A stretch of 60,432 bases of DNA from JAKSSE01 sp045597645. Its GTDB lineage: Bacteria; Bacillota; Clostridia; Lachnospirales; Lachnospiraceae. Where the stretch lies: contig JAZLKM010000015.1 in NCBI GenBank assembly GCA_045597645.1, forward strand, positions 1 to 60,432, written 5' to 3'. The translations under genes were made by a program, and so were the position numbers. Below are positions 25,322 to 33,482 of this stretch, in pieces. Position 1 is the stretch's first letter; the number at the start of each line of letters is the position of its first letter. The notes beneath the pieces were generated by a model. That model made no database searches. It had not been told where the DNA came from and worked only from the letters and a program-made list of their open reading frames with translations.

Positions 25322-26023
25322 TTATTCTTTTCTCGGGTCAATGATCTTAACTGCGCCCTGTTCCTCAGTAACACGACCATATGAGCCTGATGCCTTCTCC
25401 CATGCGGTGTTAGCATCGTCACCCTTCTTGATGAAGTCAGTCATCTTACCAAGTGAAACGAACTTATATCCAATTACTTCGTTGTTAGCATCAAGTGCGA
25501 TACCGGTAACATAGCCTTCAGCCATCTCAAGGTAACGAACACCCTTTGCCTTGGTAGCGTACATAGTACCAACCTGTGAACGAAGTCCCTTACCCAAATC
25601 CTCAAGACCTGCACCAACTGCGAGACCGTCATCAGAGAATGCTGACTGTGTACGTCCATATACGATCTGAAGGAAGAGCTCTCTCATTGCAGTGTTGATA
25701 GCATCGCAAACGAGGTCAGTATTAAGAGCCTCAAGAATGGTCTTGCCCTGAAGGATTTCTGCTGCCATAGCTGCTGAGTGAGTCATACCTGAACATCCGA
25801 TAGTCTCTACAAGAGCCTCCTCGATAACACCGTTCTTTACATTAAGAGAAAGCTTGCAAGCTCCCTGCTGAGGTGCACACCAACCAATACCATGGGTAAA
25901 TCCTGATATGTCCTCAATCTTTTTTGCATGTATCCACTGACCCTCTTCTGGGATCGGAGCCGGCTCATGCTTTGCACCCTTTGCAACGGGGCACATGTTT
26001 TCAACTTCACGAGTATAAATCAT
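25322..26023 (-). CDS. NifU/IscU-like iron-sulfur scaffold-type protein
   Basis: A 233-residue cytoplasmic protein whose N-terminal half resembles the IscU/NifU scaffold fold. Cysteines occur in GWCAPQQGACKL, IGCSGMTHSAAMAAE and DLVCDAI. The spacing differs from classical NifU, and the C-terminal half (from about residue 150) is an extra domain not found in IscU. It is the first gene of a two-gene operon with the GGGtGRT protein, with a good AAGGAG ribosome-binding site. Iron-sulfur binding is likely by family; the client is unknown. Confidence 0.8.
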   Translation of the reverse strand: MIYTREVENMCPVAKGAKHEPAPIPEEGQWIHAKKIEDISGFTHGIGWCAPQQGACKLSLNVKNGVIEEALVETIGCSGMTHSAAMAAEILQGKTILEALNTDLVCDAINTAMRELFLQIVYGRTQSAFSDDGLAVGAGLEDLGKGLRSQVGTMYATKAKGVRYLEMAEGYVTGIALDANNEVIGYKFVSLGKMTDFIKKGDDANTAWEKASGSYGRVTEEQGAVKIIDPRKE

Positions 26024-26073
26024 TGTGTACGTCTCCTTTCATATATTAGAAAAAATTCTTTATAACGCACTAT

Positions 26074-26086
26074 TGCGATTTTCGCA
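26074..26086. promoter_or_regulatory. Palindrome upstream of the NifU-like operon
   Basis: TGCGA-TTT-TCGCA, perfect 5-base arms within GTGCGAAAATCGCAATAG on the minus strand, about 55 bases before the start codon. It is a candidate operator. Confidence 0.35.
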
Positions 26087-26103
26087 CATTTATTGCTCAT
26101 AGT

Positions 26104-27831
26104 CTAGTGGGATTGGCAACTTTTTAACATAATTATTTCCGGTTTCTTTTCCCTAGCCGCTTTTACATCCTTCTTATTCTCGTACATTCGGTAATCAGAT
26201 AGTTTTATAACGTCCTGTGCACTGCTACCAACCTCGTTACTCGTCGCATACCCATATGCCGTACTGATGCACAATGGAGCTATCATCTCATTTGTTGCCA
26301 TCATATTTTTCTCTAGCATATCTTCGTATTTTCGCGCATTGAAGCTTCCTGGTTTTTTCACAAAGACCATAAACTCATCACCGCCTGTTCTTCCCACCAG
26401 GAAATTATCTCCATCAAATGTTTGAGTTAAGCACTTTGCAAAACTACAAATCAGCGTGTCTCCCTCGATATGTCCCATCTTATCATTTACATATTTCAGG
26501 TTGTTCAGATCAAAACTAATGATGCCGTACTCATCCGTACCAGCGTCAAGCTGCTCCATGGTGTCCTTACATTTTCTTCTGTTAGCAAGGCCTGTTAATG
26601 CATCCGTATTGGCTTGCAGCTCCAGAAGTGCCCTTCTTCCTCGATTTTCTGCTTCCTCATTCAACCGCATATAGAAGGATGCGAGCAAAAAGCTTAGGAA
26701 AACCACGCACCCCAGGGATGAGACTCCGGAAAAATCACTTTTGCCCAAGATCGAAATATATTTCTGAACGTAGAATTTTCCCATGTCGAAGGCCGCTGTC
26801 AGCATAAATACTGCAACCCCTACTACAAGTAAGATATTAGATTTATCCTTAAAATGTGTGACTATCACGAATATTCCCACAGCTGCCACCGCAACAATCA
26901 TCACCAGATTTATATCCTGCAGCGCGGGGTAGTGTACAAGATTCATTATCTCACACACATTAAACGCTACAAAGAAAATCATATCCATGAGGCATATCAC
27001 CTTATACGTGATTTTCAGCTTTTCATGTCCCTCGAGTTCAAATATGGATTTTCTAAAATATAACAGCAACGCCAGTGGAGCAGTATATAGTGTGAAAAAT
27101 TCTAACGTAGTGACATCCCAAAGATTAGGTGTAAAGAACTGCTGCATATGATGCGAGCACAGTGTCCACAGACCTAGAGATATTGCAAATATAGCTAGCG
27201 CAACTGTCTGCCTGCCATCCAACGCATAACTACCTGTAAGCATTGTCACCACTAGGAAAATGAATCCAAATGCCACCAAAAACAATCCCGCCACAAAGCT
27301 CAGTGGGTCATCCTCCACTACACTTTGTATGATGTTGTCCTCATTTACTATGTAAGGCGTTCCTATGCTGGTAAATGCGCGATTTTCCGTTACATGAAGG
27401 TCAATCTCCAACTCCTTTCCGGCATAGTCTAGTGTTCCAAGCTCCACAAAATGATATCCATAGCCCACCAGTTTATTTTTTTCATGCCGGTCTTGACCGT
27501 AGCTGTATACCAAATCACCATCTATGTACATACTGACAACCGAATGGCAACTTAAAAACGCCAGAACAGGCGAATTAAAATCTGTATCAGGAAGTGTAGC
27601 AGTAAGCGTTACGTCATCCTCCATATTTGTGGCATCAAAAAACAGTGACGATAATTCATAGCCACTGTATGTCTGATTTTCGAGGGATACAGTCCAGCCA
27701 TCATTCAGCAGGAGCTTCCCTGAAGTTATCTTAAATTTGTATAGAAAAAGTATAACAAGCCCGCAGACCAACGCTACAAGGGCTGTGATAAACAATGCAT
27801 TTTTTACTTTTAATTTCTTATCTGTCCCCAA
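26104..27831 (-). CDS. Membrane diguanylate cyclase (7TM sensor, GGDEF)
   Basis: A 575-residue signalling protein predicted to make c-di-GMP. An N-terminal membrane anchor is followed by an extracytoplasmic beta-rich domain (about 35-175), a block of roughly seven helices (about 180-390), and a GGDEF domain (about 415-560) with an intact active-site TGGDEF and FDLNNLKYVNDKMGH. The architecture recalls 7TM-DISM receptors. The start codon is TTG, 15 bases after the YvyF-like gene, so expression depends on that gene's transcript. No EAL or HD-GYP domain follows. Confidence 0.88.
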   Translation of the reverse strand: MGTDKKLKVKNALFITALVALVCGLVILFLYKFKITSGKLLLNDGWTVSLENQTYSGYELSSLFFDATNMEDDVTLTATLPDTDFNSPVLAFLSCHSVVSMYIDGDLVYSYGQDRHEKNKLVGYGYHFVELGTLDYAGKELEIDLHVTENRAFTSIGTPYIVNEDNIIQSVVEDDPLSFVAGLFLVAFGFIFLVVTMLTGSYALDGRQTVALAIFAISLGLWTLCSHHMQQFFTPNLWDVTTLEFFTLYTAPLALLLYFRKSIFELEGHEKLKITYKVICLMDMIFFVAFNVCEIMNLVHYPALQDINLVMIVAVAAVGIFVIVTHFKDKSNILLVVGVAVFMLTAAFDMGKFYVQKYISILGKSDFSGVSSLGCVVFLSFLLASFYMRLNEEAENRGRRALLELQANTDALTGLANRRKCKDTMEQLDAGTDEYGIISFDLNNLKYVNDKMGHIEGDTLICSFAKCLTQTFDGDNFLVGRTGGDEFMVFVKKPGSFNARKYEDMLEKNMMATNEMIAPLCISTAYGYATSNEVGSSAQDVIKLSDYRMYENKKDVKAAREKKPEIIMLKSCQSH

Positions 27832-27846
27832 AATCTATACCAAACT

Positions 27847-28266
27847 CTATATAGTAACGTCTGTGTCCTTGCCATCAAGGAATCTCATCTTGTTGTTCTT
27901 GCCACCTCTATAAACACTGTATCCATGCTGTCCGTTAGCTTCCCTCATACAGTTAGTGCAAAGTGTTCCAAAAGATACCGGCGCTCCACATTTTTGACAA
28001 AACAACCCTTTTATCTTCGGATCAGCCGATTCCTTATACTCTATTCTACCTTCTCTTATCCAATTCTTAACTGTAGATAATGGAATATCAAAATGTTCCG
28101 CAACCTGATGCTCATTAACATCGTTATTTCGGATATATTCTTTGACGCGCTCGAATAAAGCCTGTGCCTGACACGGAGGACACATATCCTCTGTATAGCT
28201 CTTTGGCAAAGGTCTTTTACATCTAGAACAGTAATTCAGATTTTCAAACAGAGCCTTTTCTTTCAT
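27847..28266 (-). CDS. Zinc-ribbon/HTH protein of the YvyF (TIGR03826) type
   Basis: A 139-residue cytoplasmic protein with an N-terminal CxxC...CxxC zinc ribbon (NYCSRCKRPLP and CPPC), a helix-turn-helix segment (HQVAEHFDIPLSTVKNWI) and a second ribbon (CQKCGAP and LCTNC). This layout matches the small flagellar-region regulator YvyF, but no flagellar gene is nearby. It is transcribed with the diguanylate cyclase. The promoter -10 box ends 6 bases before its ATG and there is no Shine-Dalgarno, so the message is probably leaderless. Confidence 0.75.
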   Translation of the reverse strand: MKEKALFENLNYCSRCKRPLPKSYTEDMCPPCQAQALFERVKEYIRNNDVNEHQVAEHFDIPLSTVKNWIREGRIEYKESADPKIKGLFCQKCGAPVSFGTLCTNCMREANGQHGYSVYRGGKNNKMRFLDGKDTDVTI

Positions 28267-28272
28267 ATATAG

Positions 28273-28278
28273 ATTGTA
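28273..28278 (-). promoter_or_regulatory. -10 box of the YvyF-like gene
   Basis: Extended -10 TGA-TACAAT on the minus strand ends 7 positions before the A of the ATG at 28266, placing the transcription start at the start codon. No clear -35 box and no ribosome-binding site. Confidence 0.5.
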
Positions 28279-28324
28279 TCATTAAATTCCCTCTTTTTGT
28301 AGCAGAAAAAACACGAACACTCTA

Positions 28325-28353
28325 TTGAGTCACCTATTTATTTTTTGTATATT
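28325..28353 (+). promoter_or_regulatory. rsuA-type gene promoter
   Basis: TTGAGT (28325-28330) and TATATT (28348-28353), 17 bases apart, about 50 bases before the ATG at 28404. Confidence 0.65.
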
Positions 28354-28403
28354 CTTATTAAGGTTTTGCGAAACTACAAAGACACTGATATAGGAAATAG
28401 GAT

Positions 28404-29111
28404 ATGCGTCTAGACAAACTATGTGCCGAGTTGAATATCGGTTCGAGAAGTGATGTAAAAAAAATAATAAAAAACGGCCAGATAATGGTGGATGGAAATG
28501 TTGTAAAGACCCCAGAAGCTCACATCGATGAAAATTCTGCCGTTATAACTTATAAAAACAGGGAGCTTCGTTACAGCAAGCTCTTGTATTTCATGCTCAA
28601 CAAGCCTGCCGGGGTTGTATCAGCTACAGAAGACGCCAATGACAAGACTGTCATAGATCTGCTTAGGGCCCAGTATCCTGACATAAAGTGTGATGACATA
28701 TTTCCCGTAGGACGTCTGGACAAAGATACCGTAGGGCTGTTACTACTGTGTAATGACGGTGAGCTGTCCCACAGGCTATTGTCTCCAAAAAGCCACGTTG
28801 ATAAGACTTACTTTGTTCGTCTAGACTCCGCCTTGTCATCTGATAATATTAACAATTTAGAAACCGGAATAGATATAGGCGAAGACAAAATCACTCTTCC
28901 GGCGAAGCTGAAAATACTTTCAACTAACGAGTGCCTTATCACTATCCACGAAGGAAAATTTCATCAAGTCAAGCGCATGTTTCACGCTGTAGGATGCGAG
29001 GTCATGTATCTAAAGCGCTTATCTATGGGTTCTCTCGTACTTGATGACGCTCTAGACGAAGGAAAAATCAGACCTTTGACTCCCTCTGAGATAGAAAAAC
29101 TTAAAAACTGA
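28404..29111 (+). CDS. rsuA: RsuA-family rRNA pseudouridine synthase
   Basis: A 235-residue enzyme expected to convert uridine to pseudouridine in 16S rRNA. It has an N-terminal S4 RNA-binding domain (MRLDKLCAELNIGSRSDVKK) and the catalytic motif PVGRLDKDTVGLLLL with the catalytic Asp, then the KTYFVRL and EGKFHQVKRMF segments of the RsuA/RluB/E/F group. The start has TAGGAAATAGGA upstream. It is a single-gene unit; a structured RNA follows (29180-29326). Confidence 0.92.
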   Translation: MRLDKLCAELNIGSRSDVKKIIKNGQIMVDGNVVKTPEAHIDENSAVITYKNRELRYSKLLYFMLNKPAGVVSATEDANDKTVIDLLRAQYPDIKCDDIFPVGRLDKDTVGLLLLCNDGELSHRLLSPKSHVDKTYFVRLDSALSSDNINNLETGIDIGEDKITLPAKLKILSTNECLITIHEGKFHQVKRMFHAVGCEVMYLKRLSMGSLVLDDALDEGKIRPLTPSEIEKLKN

Positions 29112-29144
29112 ACCACTTTTCACACATAGTTCATACTTTACCCC

Positions 29145-29173
29145 TTGTTTTTATCTTAAAAAGAAGTTATATT
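29145..29173 (+). promoter_or_regulatory. Promoter of a stand-alone small RNA
   Basis: TTGTTT (29145-29150) and TATATT (29168-29173) spaced 17 bases, downstream of the rsuA stop and upstream of a region without coding potential. Confidence 0.6.
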
Positions 29174-29179
29174 ATACTC

Positions 29180-29326
29180 AAGTAAAGGAAAGTACTTTCA
29201 ACTTAAAACCCTATCAATCGTTGAAACTACTTTCCCGTAATTGAAGAAGCGAAAACTTCATTTCATTACAACTCCTTTTCTTTCCACCCAGGCTCTCCGG
29301 TTCACCCGCCGGAGAGCCCTTTTGTT
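29180..29326 (+). ncRNA. Candidate structured small RNA, about 145 nt, three hairpins
   Basis: Between a promoter and an intrinsic terminator lies a sequence without ATG that folds into three consecutive stems. Stem 1 pairs GGAAAGTACTTTCAAC (29187-29202) with 29220-29235, 15 of 16 positions. Stem 2 pairs GTAAT (29237-29241) with ATTAC (29265-29269), with inner GAA/TTC and GAAG/CTTC pairing. Stem 3 is the terminator. I do not recognise an Rfam family: it lacks the 6S, SRP, tmRNA or RNase P hallmarks I checked. It is not a leader, since the next gene downstream is on the opposite strand. Confidence 0.65.
29291..29318 (+). terminator. Terminator of the small RNA
   Basis: Perfect 10-bp stem GGCTCTCCGG / CCGGAGAGCC with an 8-base loop followed by CTTTTGTTT on the plus strand only, fixing the direction of the transcript. 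Confidence 0.85.
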
Positions 29327-29368
29327 TATCTACATTTATCTGCTAGCGCCTCCCTCGAAAAACAAAAA

Positions 29369-29390
29369 AGCGGTGCTCTATGGCACCGCT
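29369..29390 (-). terminator. Terminator of the small gene at 29404
   Basis: Perfect 8-bp stem AGCGGTGC / GCACCGCT with a 6-base loop followed by TTTTTTG on the minus strand. Confidence 0.85.
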
Positions 29391-29403
29391 ATAAATCACA
29401 TCA

Positions 29404-29592
29404 TTAAACTGTAGCTCGCTGCTGTGTCTCTCTGAGCAACATTTCTCCGTCAAGAAAATCCGAAAAAGCTACCGTGTTTCTGTTTTGCCTTTTGTAATAC
29501 ATAGGCATCTGCTGACCCCTGTCCTTATCCTGTGACATCAAGGTCGGCTCTATTCTGCTCTCTACCTGAAAAACGCTAACGAATCCATTCAT
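29404..29592 (-). CDS. Small hypothetical protein (62 residues)
   Basis: I do not recognise this protein. It begins MNGFVSVFQVESRIEP, has a polar middle (SQDKDRGQQMPMYYKRQ) and ends with FSDFLDGEMLLRETQQ, and has no signal peptide or membrane segment. It looks real because it has its own promoter (29656-29684), a strong GGGAGGGAAA ribosome-binding site correctly spaced for the second of two in-frame ATGs, and a strong terminator. An 8-bp palindrome lies in its leader. The FSDFLDxEM tail recalls small proteins of surface or motility operons, but that is too weak to call. Confidence 0.65.
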   Translation of the reverse strand: MNGFVSVFQVESRIEPTLMSQDKDRGQQMPMYYKRQNRNTVAFSDFLDGEMLLRETQQRATV

Positions 29593-29614
29593 AAGCATTT
29601 CCCTCCCTGAATCA

Positions 29615-29634
29615 TAACAAGTTTATACTTGTTA
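29615..29634. promoter_or_regulatory. Palindrome in the leader of the small gene
   Basis: TAACAAGT-TTAT-ACTTGTTA, perfect 8-base arms, lies between promoter and ribosome-binding site. It may be a repressor operator or an RNA hairpin in the leader. Confidence 0.55.
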
Positions 29635-29655
29635 CACCATGTCCTCTATAAGCAA

Positions 29656-29684
29656 AATATAGTACAGGAAGAAAATAAATGCAA
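29656..29684 (-). promoter_or_regulatory. Promoter of the small gene at 29404
   Basis: TTGCAT (29679-29684) and TATATT (29656-29661) with 17 bases between, on the minus strand. Confidence 0.65.
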
Positions 29685-29741
29685 CTAGATATAGTGTTTT
29701 TTCATTTTTTTGTCACAAATGACAGGTTTCATATAGTTACG

Positions 29742-30764
29742 TTACATGATTTCCATCAATTTTGACACCTGTTCGTCAGTTGTCGCCCAGCTTGTAGCAA
29801 ACCTAACGACCGTATGACTCTCGTCATAAGGCTCCCATATGCTGCATGCTACTCTGTCACTTATTTCCTCGAGCTTCTTGTTGTCAAGTATAACGAACTG
29901 CTGATTGGTAGGAGAATCGATAAAGAACTTATATCCCTTTGCTCCGAGTTCTCTCTTGATTCTCATAGCCTTGTCTATAGCACTCTTGCTAATCTTCAGA
30001 TACAAGTCATCTGTAAATAACGTATCAAACTGAAGTCCTAGAATTCGTCCCTTCGCGAGGAGCGCTCCATGCTGCTTAATACGAGGAGTGAGGTACTTTG
30101 GAGCATCATGAGTGAACACTACTGCTTCTCCAAACAGGCATCCCACTTTTGTTCCACCTATATAGAACACATCGCAAAGTCTGGCTATGTCTTTTAAGGT
30201 AACATCAGTATCCTCACTCATGAGACCATACCCAAGTCTTGCGCCATCCAAAAATAATGGTATTTTCTTTTCGCGACACAGATTTGATAGCTCTGTAAGT
30301 TCATCTAGTGTATATAGAGTACCGTATTCTGTAGGGTGTGAGATATATACCGCTCCCGGGAATACCATATGATCAAAGCTGCTGTCCGCATAGAAGTCTT
30401 CAATTAATTTTCTTACATCGGCTGCCTTGAGCTTGCCATTTTCCTGCGGAACAGTAAGCACTTTATGACCCTTATGCTCAATAGCTCCTGCCTCATGCAC
30501 ATTCACATGTCCGCTCTGAGCTGCTATTACGCCTTCGATTGGCTCGCACAGCATATCTATTACAAATTGATTAGTCTGGGTTCCACCAATAAGAAACTTT
30601 ACTTCAGCATCTGGGCATCCACACGCCTGTCTTATTTTTTCCTGAGCTGTTAAGGTATATATATCTGTGCCATACCCCGGTGTCTGCTCTCTGTTTGTCT
30701 CCACGAGACGCTGCAGTATCGCCTCGTGTGCACCTTCTGTATAATCTGATTCAAATGAAATCAT
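29742..30764 (-). CDS. Threonine aldolase family PLP enzyme
   Basis: A 340-residue fold-type I PLP enzyme of the beta-eliminating lyase/threonine aldolase family, expected to cleave L-threonine or L-allo-threonine to glycine and acetaldehyde. Landmarks: SDYTEGAHEAIL at the start, GGTQTNQFV (cofactor phosphate), HVNVHEAGAIE, LDGARLGYG (Asp stacking with the PLP ring) and IGGTKVGCLFG (Schiff-base lysine). Length is typical. It is divergent from the thioesterase gene. Related small aromatic amino-acid lyases cannot be ruled out. Confidence 0.85.
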   Translation of the reverse strand: MISFESDYTEGAHEAILQRLVETNREQTPGYGTDIYTLTAQEKIRQACGCPDAEVKFLIGGTQTNQFVIDMLCEPIEGVIAAQSGHVNVHEAGAIEHKGHKVLTVPQENGKLKAADVRKLIEDFYADSSFDHMVFPGAVYISHPTEYGTLYTLDELTELSNLCREKKIPLFLDGARLGYGLMSEDTDVTLKDIARLCDVFYIGGTKVGCLFGEAVVFTHDAPKYLTPRIKQHGALLAKGRILGLQFDTLFTDDLYLKISKSAIDKAMRIKRELGAKGYKFFIDSPTNQQFVILDNKKLEEISDRVACSIWEPYDESHTVVRFATSWATTDEQVSKLMEIM

Positions 30765-30842
30765 CTTGCACCTCCTTGTTTTTTATTCGACTATTATTTT
30801 CTCATTTTTTTTGTTACAATTCCATAGGAAATTGGAGGAATT

Positions 30843-31580
30843 ATGGCATACGAGAGAGACTACCAAATACAGTTTAGAGATGGTGAGGAAATATGCCACG
30901 TACAGTTACGTGGATATCTCAACTATTTTCAAGATATTGCTACAGAATACACTCACGGCATGAGATTAGGCAACGACACCCTCAATCGTGAGTACGGCGT
31001 GACTTGGCTATACACTAAATATCGTATCCACATTTTTAAAGAGGCCGACTTCACAAGGCCTCTACATATGAAAACATGGATAGAACAAAACGACTCTACA
31101 TCTATTATGTTGCAAGCCCTTGAGGTTACAGCTGATGATGGCCTATATGCAACAGGCAGATTAGAGCAATGTTTGCTGGATGTTGAAAAAAACCGATTGA
31201 CTAGGTTGTCCGCTGTTAATCTACCTAAAGATATCTTTGAAGACTATTCAATCCAATTAGATCGTTTTACCAGATTTCCTCGGAAATTTGAGTCACTGCA
31301 GCATTCGTACACATACACGGTCAGATATTCTGACCTTGATATGAACCATCATATGACAAATTTGAGATATATCCCTATGCTTGTAGACTCATTCGACAGT
31401 AGTTTCTACCGGCAGTATAGGATATCCGATTTTGAAATACACTATGTTGGACAATCATTCGAAGGTGAGCATATTAGTATAGGCTATGAAAAATGTGGCG
31501 AAAATTGCTACTTCCTAGTGGGCTCTGGAGAAGATGGCGAGCTCAAAGTTATTGCAAAAGCCTATTGCGAGCGCAGATAG
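30843..31580 (+). CDS. Acyl-ACP thioesterase
   Basis: A 245-residue double-hotdog enzyme of the FatA/FatB-like bacterial family (PF01643) that releases free fatty acids from acyl carrier protein. The N-terminal domain begins YERDYQIQFRDGEE; the second hotdog contains RYSDLDMNHHMTNLRYI, which carries the Asn and His expected at the active site. The start is preceded by TTGGAGGAA. Such enzymes are common in gut clostridia. It is a single-gene plus-strand unit ending at the bidirectional hairpin at 31611-31652. Confidence 0.9.
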   Translation: MAYERDYQIQFRDGEEICHVQLRGYLNYFQDIATEYTHGMRLGNDTLNREYGVTWLYTKYRIHIFKEADFTRPLHMKTWIEQNDSTSIMLQALEVTADDGLYATGRLEQCLLDVEKNRLTRLSAVNLPKDIFEDYSIQLDRFTRFPRKFESLQHSYTYTVRYSDLDMNHHMTNLRYIPMLVDSFDSSFYRQYRISDFEIHYVGQSFEGEHISIGYEKCGENCYFLVGSGEDGELKVIAKAYCERR

Positions 31581-31610
31581 TTTATCGGCTAATAAATAAT
31601 TTGAATTACA

Positions 31611-31652
31611 AAAAAGAACCATACAGACATCACAGTCTATACGGTTCTTTTT
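31611..31652. terminator. Bidirectional terminator
   Basis: AAAAAGAACC (31611-31620) pairs with GGTTCTTTTT (31643-31652), with an inner AGAC/GTCT pair; A-run and T-run on either side serve the thioesterase gene and the convergent transketolase operon. Confidence 0.8.
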
Positions 31653-31701
31653 GATTCTAAGCGTTTAAATTTTAGTTATACCTATCTTTTAAAGTGTTTA
31701 T

Positions 31702-32643
31702 TTACTTAAGAAACTCCTTAACATCCTGATATACGCCTTCACCGTCCAGCTTGTACTTAACAAGAAGTGCTCCTGCTGAACCTGACTCTCCAAATATATC
31801 CTGCATACCAAGCTTCTTAACTACAGTTGGGCACTTCTCTGAAAGAGCATCACATACTGCGCTTCCAAGTCCGCCGATTACTGAATGCTCCTCAACAGTA
31901 ACTACCTTTCCGGTCTTCTGTGCACTCTTGATGATGATATCCTCATCCAACGGCTTAATGGTACAGATGTTGATTACTTCTGCATCAATGCCATCTGCTG
32001 CGAGCTTCTCTGCTGCCTCAAGTGCACTATTTACACAAAGTCCAGTAGCTACGATAGTAACATCCTTGCCTTCGCGTACGATAGTTCCCTTGCCCATCTC
32101 AAACTTGTAATCCGGGTTGTCATTTATAACCGGGACAGCATAGCGTCCGAATCTGATATAAACTGGTCCCTCATACTCAACTGCTGCTCTAACGGCTGCT
32201 TTTGCTTCTACATCGTCTGATGGACACATAACTACCATACCTGGAATACTACGCATAAGAGCAATATCCTCATTACACTGATGGCTAGCTCCGTCCTCAC
32301 CTACTGTAATACCTGCATGGGTTGCACCAATCTTTACATTAAGATGTGGATATCCAATGCTATTACGTACCTGTTCAAAAGCTCTGCCTGCTGCAAACAT
32401 TGCAAATGAGCTTACAAAAGGGATATAACCTACAGTTGAAAGACCTGCTGCAATACTAGTCATATTTGACTCTGCTATACCACAGTCAATATGTCTTTCA
32501 GGGAAAGCCTTCTTAAATACTCCGGTCTTAGTAGCTGCTGCAAGGTCAGCATCAAGTACTACAAGATTTGGATACTCAGCTCCCAGTTCCTTAAGTGCAT
32601 TTCCGTAACTCTCACGAGTTGCTACTTTCTTTACATCTGACAT
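31702..32643 (-). CDS. Transketolase, C-terminal subunit
   Basis: A 313-residue half-enzyme carrying the pyrimidine-binding and C-terminal domains of transketolase. Landmarks: CGIAESNMTSIAAGLS (with the catalytic Glu that activates the thiamine ring), GATHAGITVGEDGASHQ and TVEEHSVIGGLG. It overlaps the N-terminal-subunit gene by 13 bases, so the halves are made together and assemble into one active enzyme. Split transketolases are common in Firmicutes and archaea. A DXP-synthase-like role is unlikely given the partner. Confidence 0.92.
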   Translation of the reverse strand: MSDVKKVATRESYGNALKELGAEYPNLVVLDADLAAATKTGVFKKAFPERHIDCGIAESNMTSIAAGLSTVGYIPFVSSFAMFAAGRAFEQVRNSIGYPHLNVKIGATHAGITVGEDGASHQCNEDIALMRSIPGMVVMCPSDDVEAKAAVRAAVEYEGPVYIRFGRYAVPVINDNPDYKFEMGKGTIVREGKDVTIVATGLCVNSALEAAEKLAADGIDAEVINICTIKPLDEDIIIKSAQKTGKVVTVEEHSVIGGLGSAVCDALSEKCPTVVKKLGMQDIFGESGSAGALLVKYKLDGEGVYQDVKEFLK

Positions 32644-33470
32644 AAGGTCTCACCTACTTTCTCCAAATCTGCCATTGCGATTGCATACTCCTCATCATTA
32701 GGAGCCTTTCCATGCCAATCACAGCTTCCTTCCATGAAAGAAACGCCCTTGCCCTTAAGTGAGTGAGCAACGATGGCTGTCGGCATACCCTTTGTCTCAC
32801 GTGCTTCTTTGAAAGCTGCACGAATCTTATCAAAATCATGTGCATCATCAAGATTGATTACGTGGAAGTTGAATGCTTCAAATTTCTTATCGATTGGATA
32901 AGGTGAACATACATCGTCAATCTTACCATCAATCTGAAGTCCATTATTATCTACAATAACTACAAGGTTATCAAGCTTTCTATGGCCAGCAAACATTGCT
33001 GCTTCCCATACCTGACCTTCCTGAATCTCACCGTCACCAAGAAGTGTATATACTCTATAATCCTTCTGAGCCATGCGAGCTCCAAGCGCCATACCTACGG
33101 CAACTGATATACCCTGTCCAAGTGATCCTGATGACATATCTACGCCAGGAATCTCGTTCATATTCGGGTGTCCTTGAAGATATGAACCAAGCTTTCTAAG
33201 AGTAACTAGATCCTCTACTGGGAAAAATCCTCTGTTTGCAAGAGTACTGTAAAGACCAGGTGCGGTATGTCCCTTTGAAAGAACAAAACGATCACGATTC
33301 TCCATACGAGGATTCTTTGGATCGATATTCATCTCCTCAAAATATAAGTAGGTGTAGATGTCCGCAGCAGAAAGAGATCCGCCCGGATGTCCGGCCTTTG
33401 CTGCATGAACACCTGTTACAATGCCCTTGCGCACTTCATTGGCCATCTTTTGAAGCTCAAGATTTGTCAT
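32631..33470 (-). CDS. Transketolase, N-terminal subunit
   Basis: A 279-residue subunit that binds thiamine diphosphate and Mg: the ThDP motif GDGEIQEGQVWEAAMFAG through VIVDNNGLQ is complete. Other signatures are KAGHPGGSLSAADIY near the N terminus, SKGHTAPGLYS and GSLGQGISVAVG. It works with the adjacent C-terminal subunit in the non-oxidative pentose phosphate pathway. It is the fifth gene of the pfk-dnaX-ybaB-recR-tkt run, 12 bases after recR. Confidence 0.93.
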   Translation of the reverse strand: MTNLELQKMANEVRKGIVTGVHAAKAGHPGGSLSAADIYTYLYFEEMNIDPKNPRMENRDRFVLSKGHTAPGLYSTLANRGFFPVEDLVTLRKLGSYLQGHPNMNEIPGVDMSSGSLGQGISVAVGMALGARMAQKDYRVYTLLGDGEIQEGQVWEAAMFAGHRKLDNLVVIVDNNGLQIDGKIDDVCSPYPIDKKFEAFNFHVINLDDAHDFDKIRAAFKEARETKGMPTAIVAHSLKGKGVSFMEGSCDWHGKAPNDEEYAIAMADLEKVGETLCQM

Positions 33471-33482
33471 TGCTTTTCCTTT

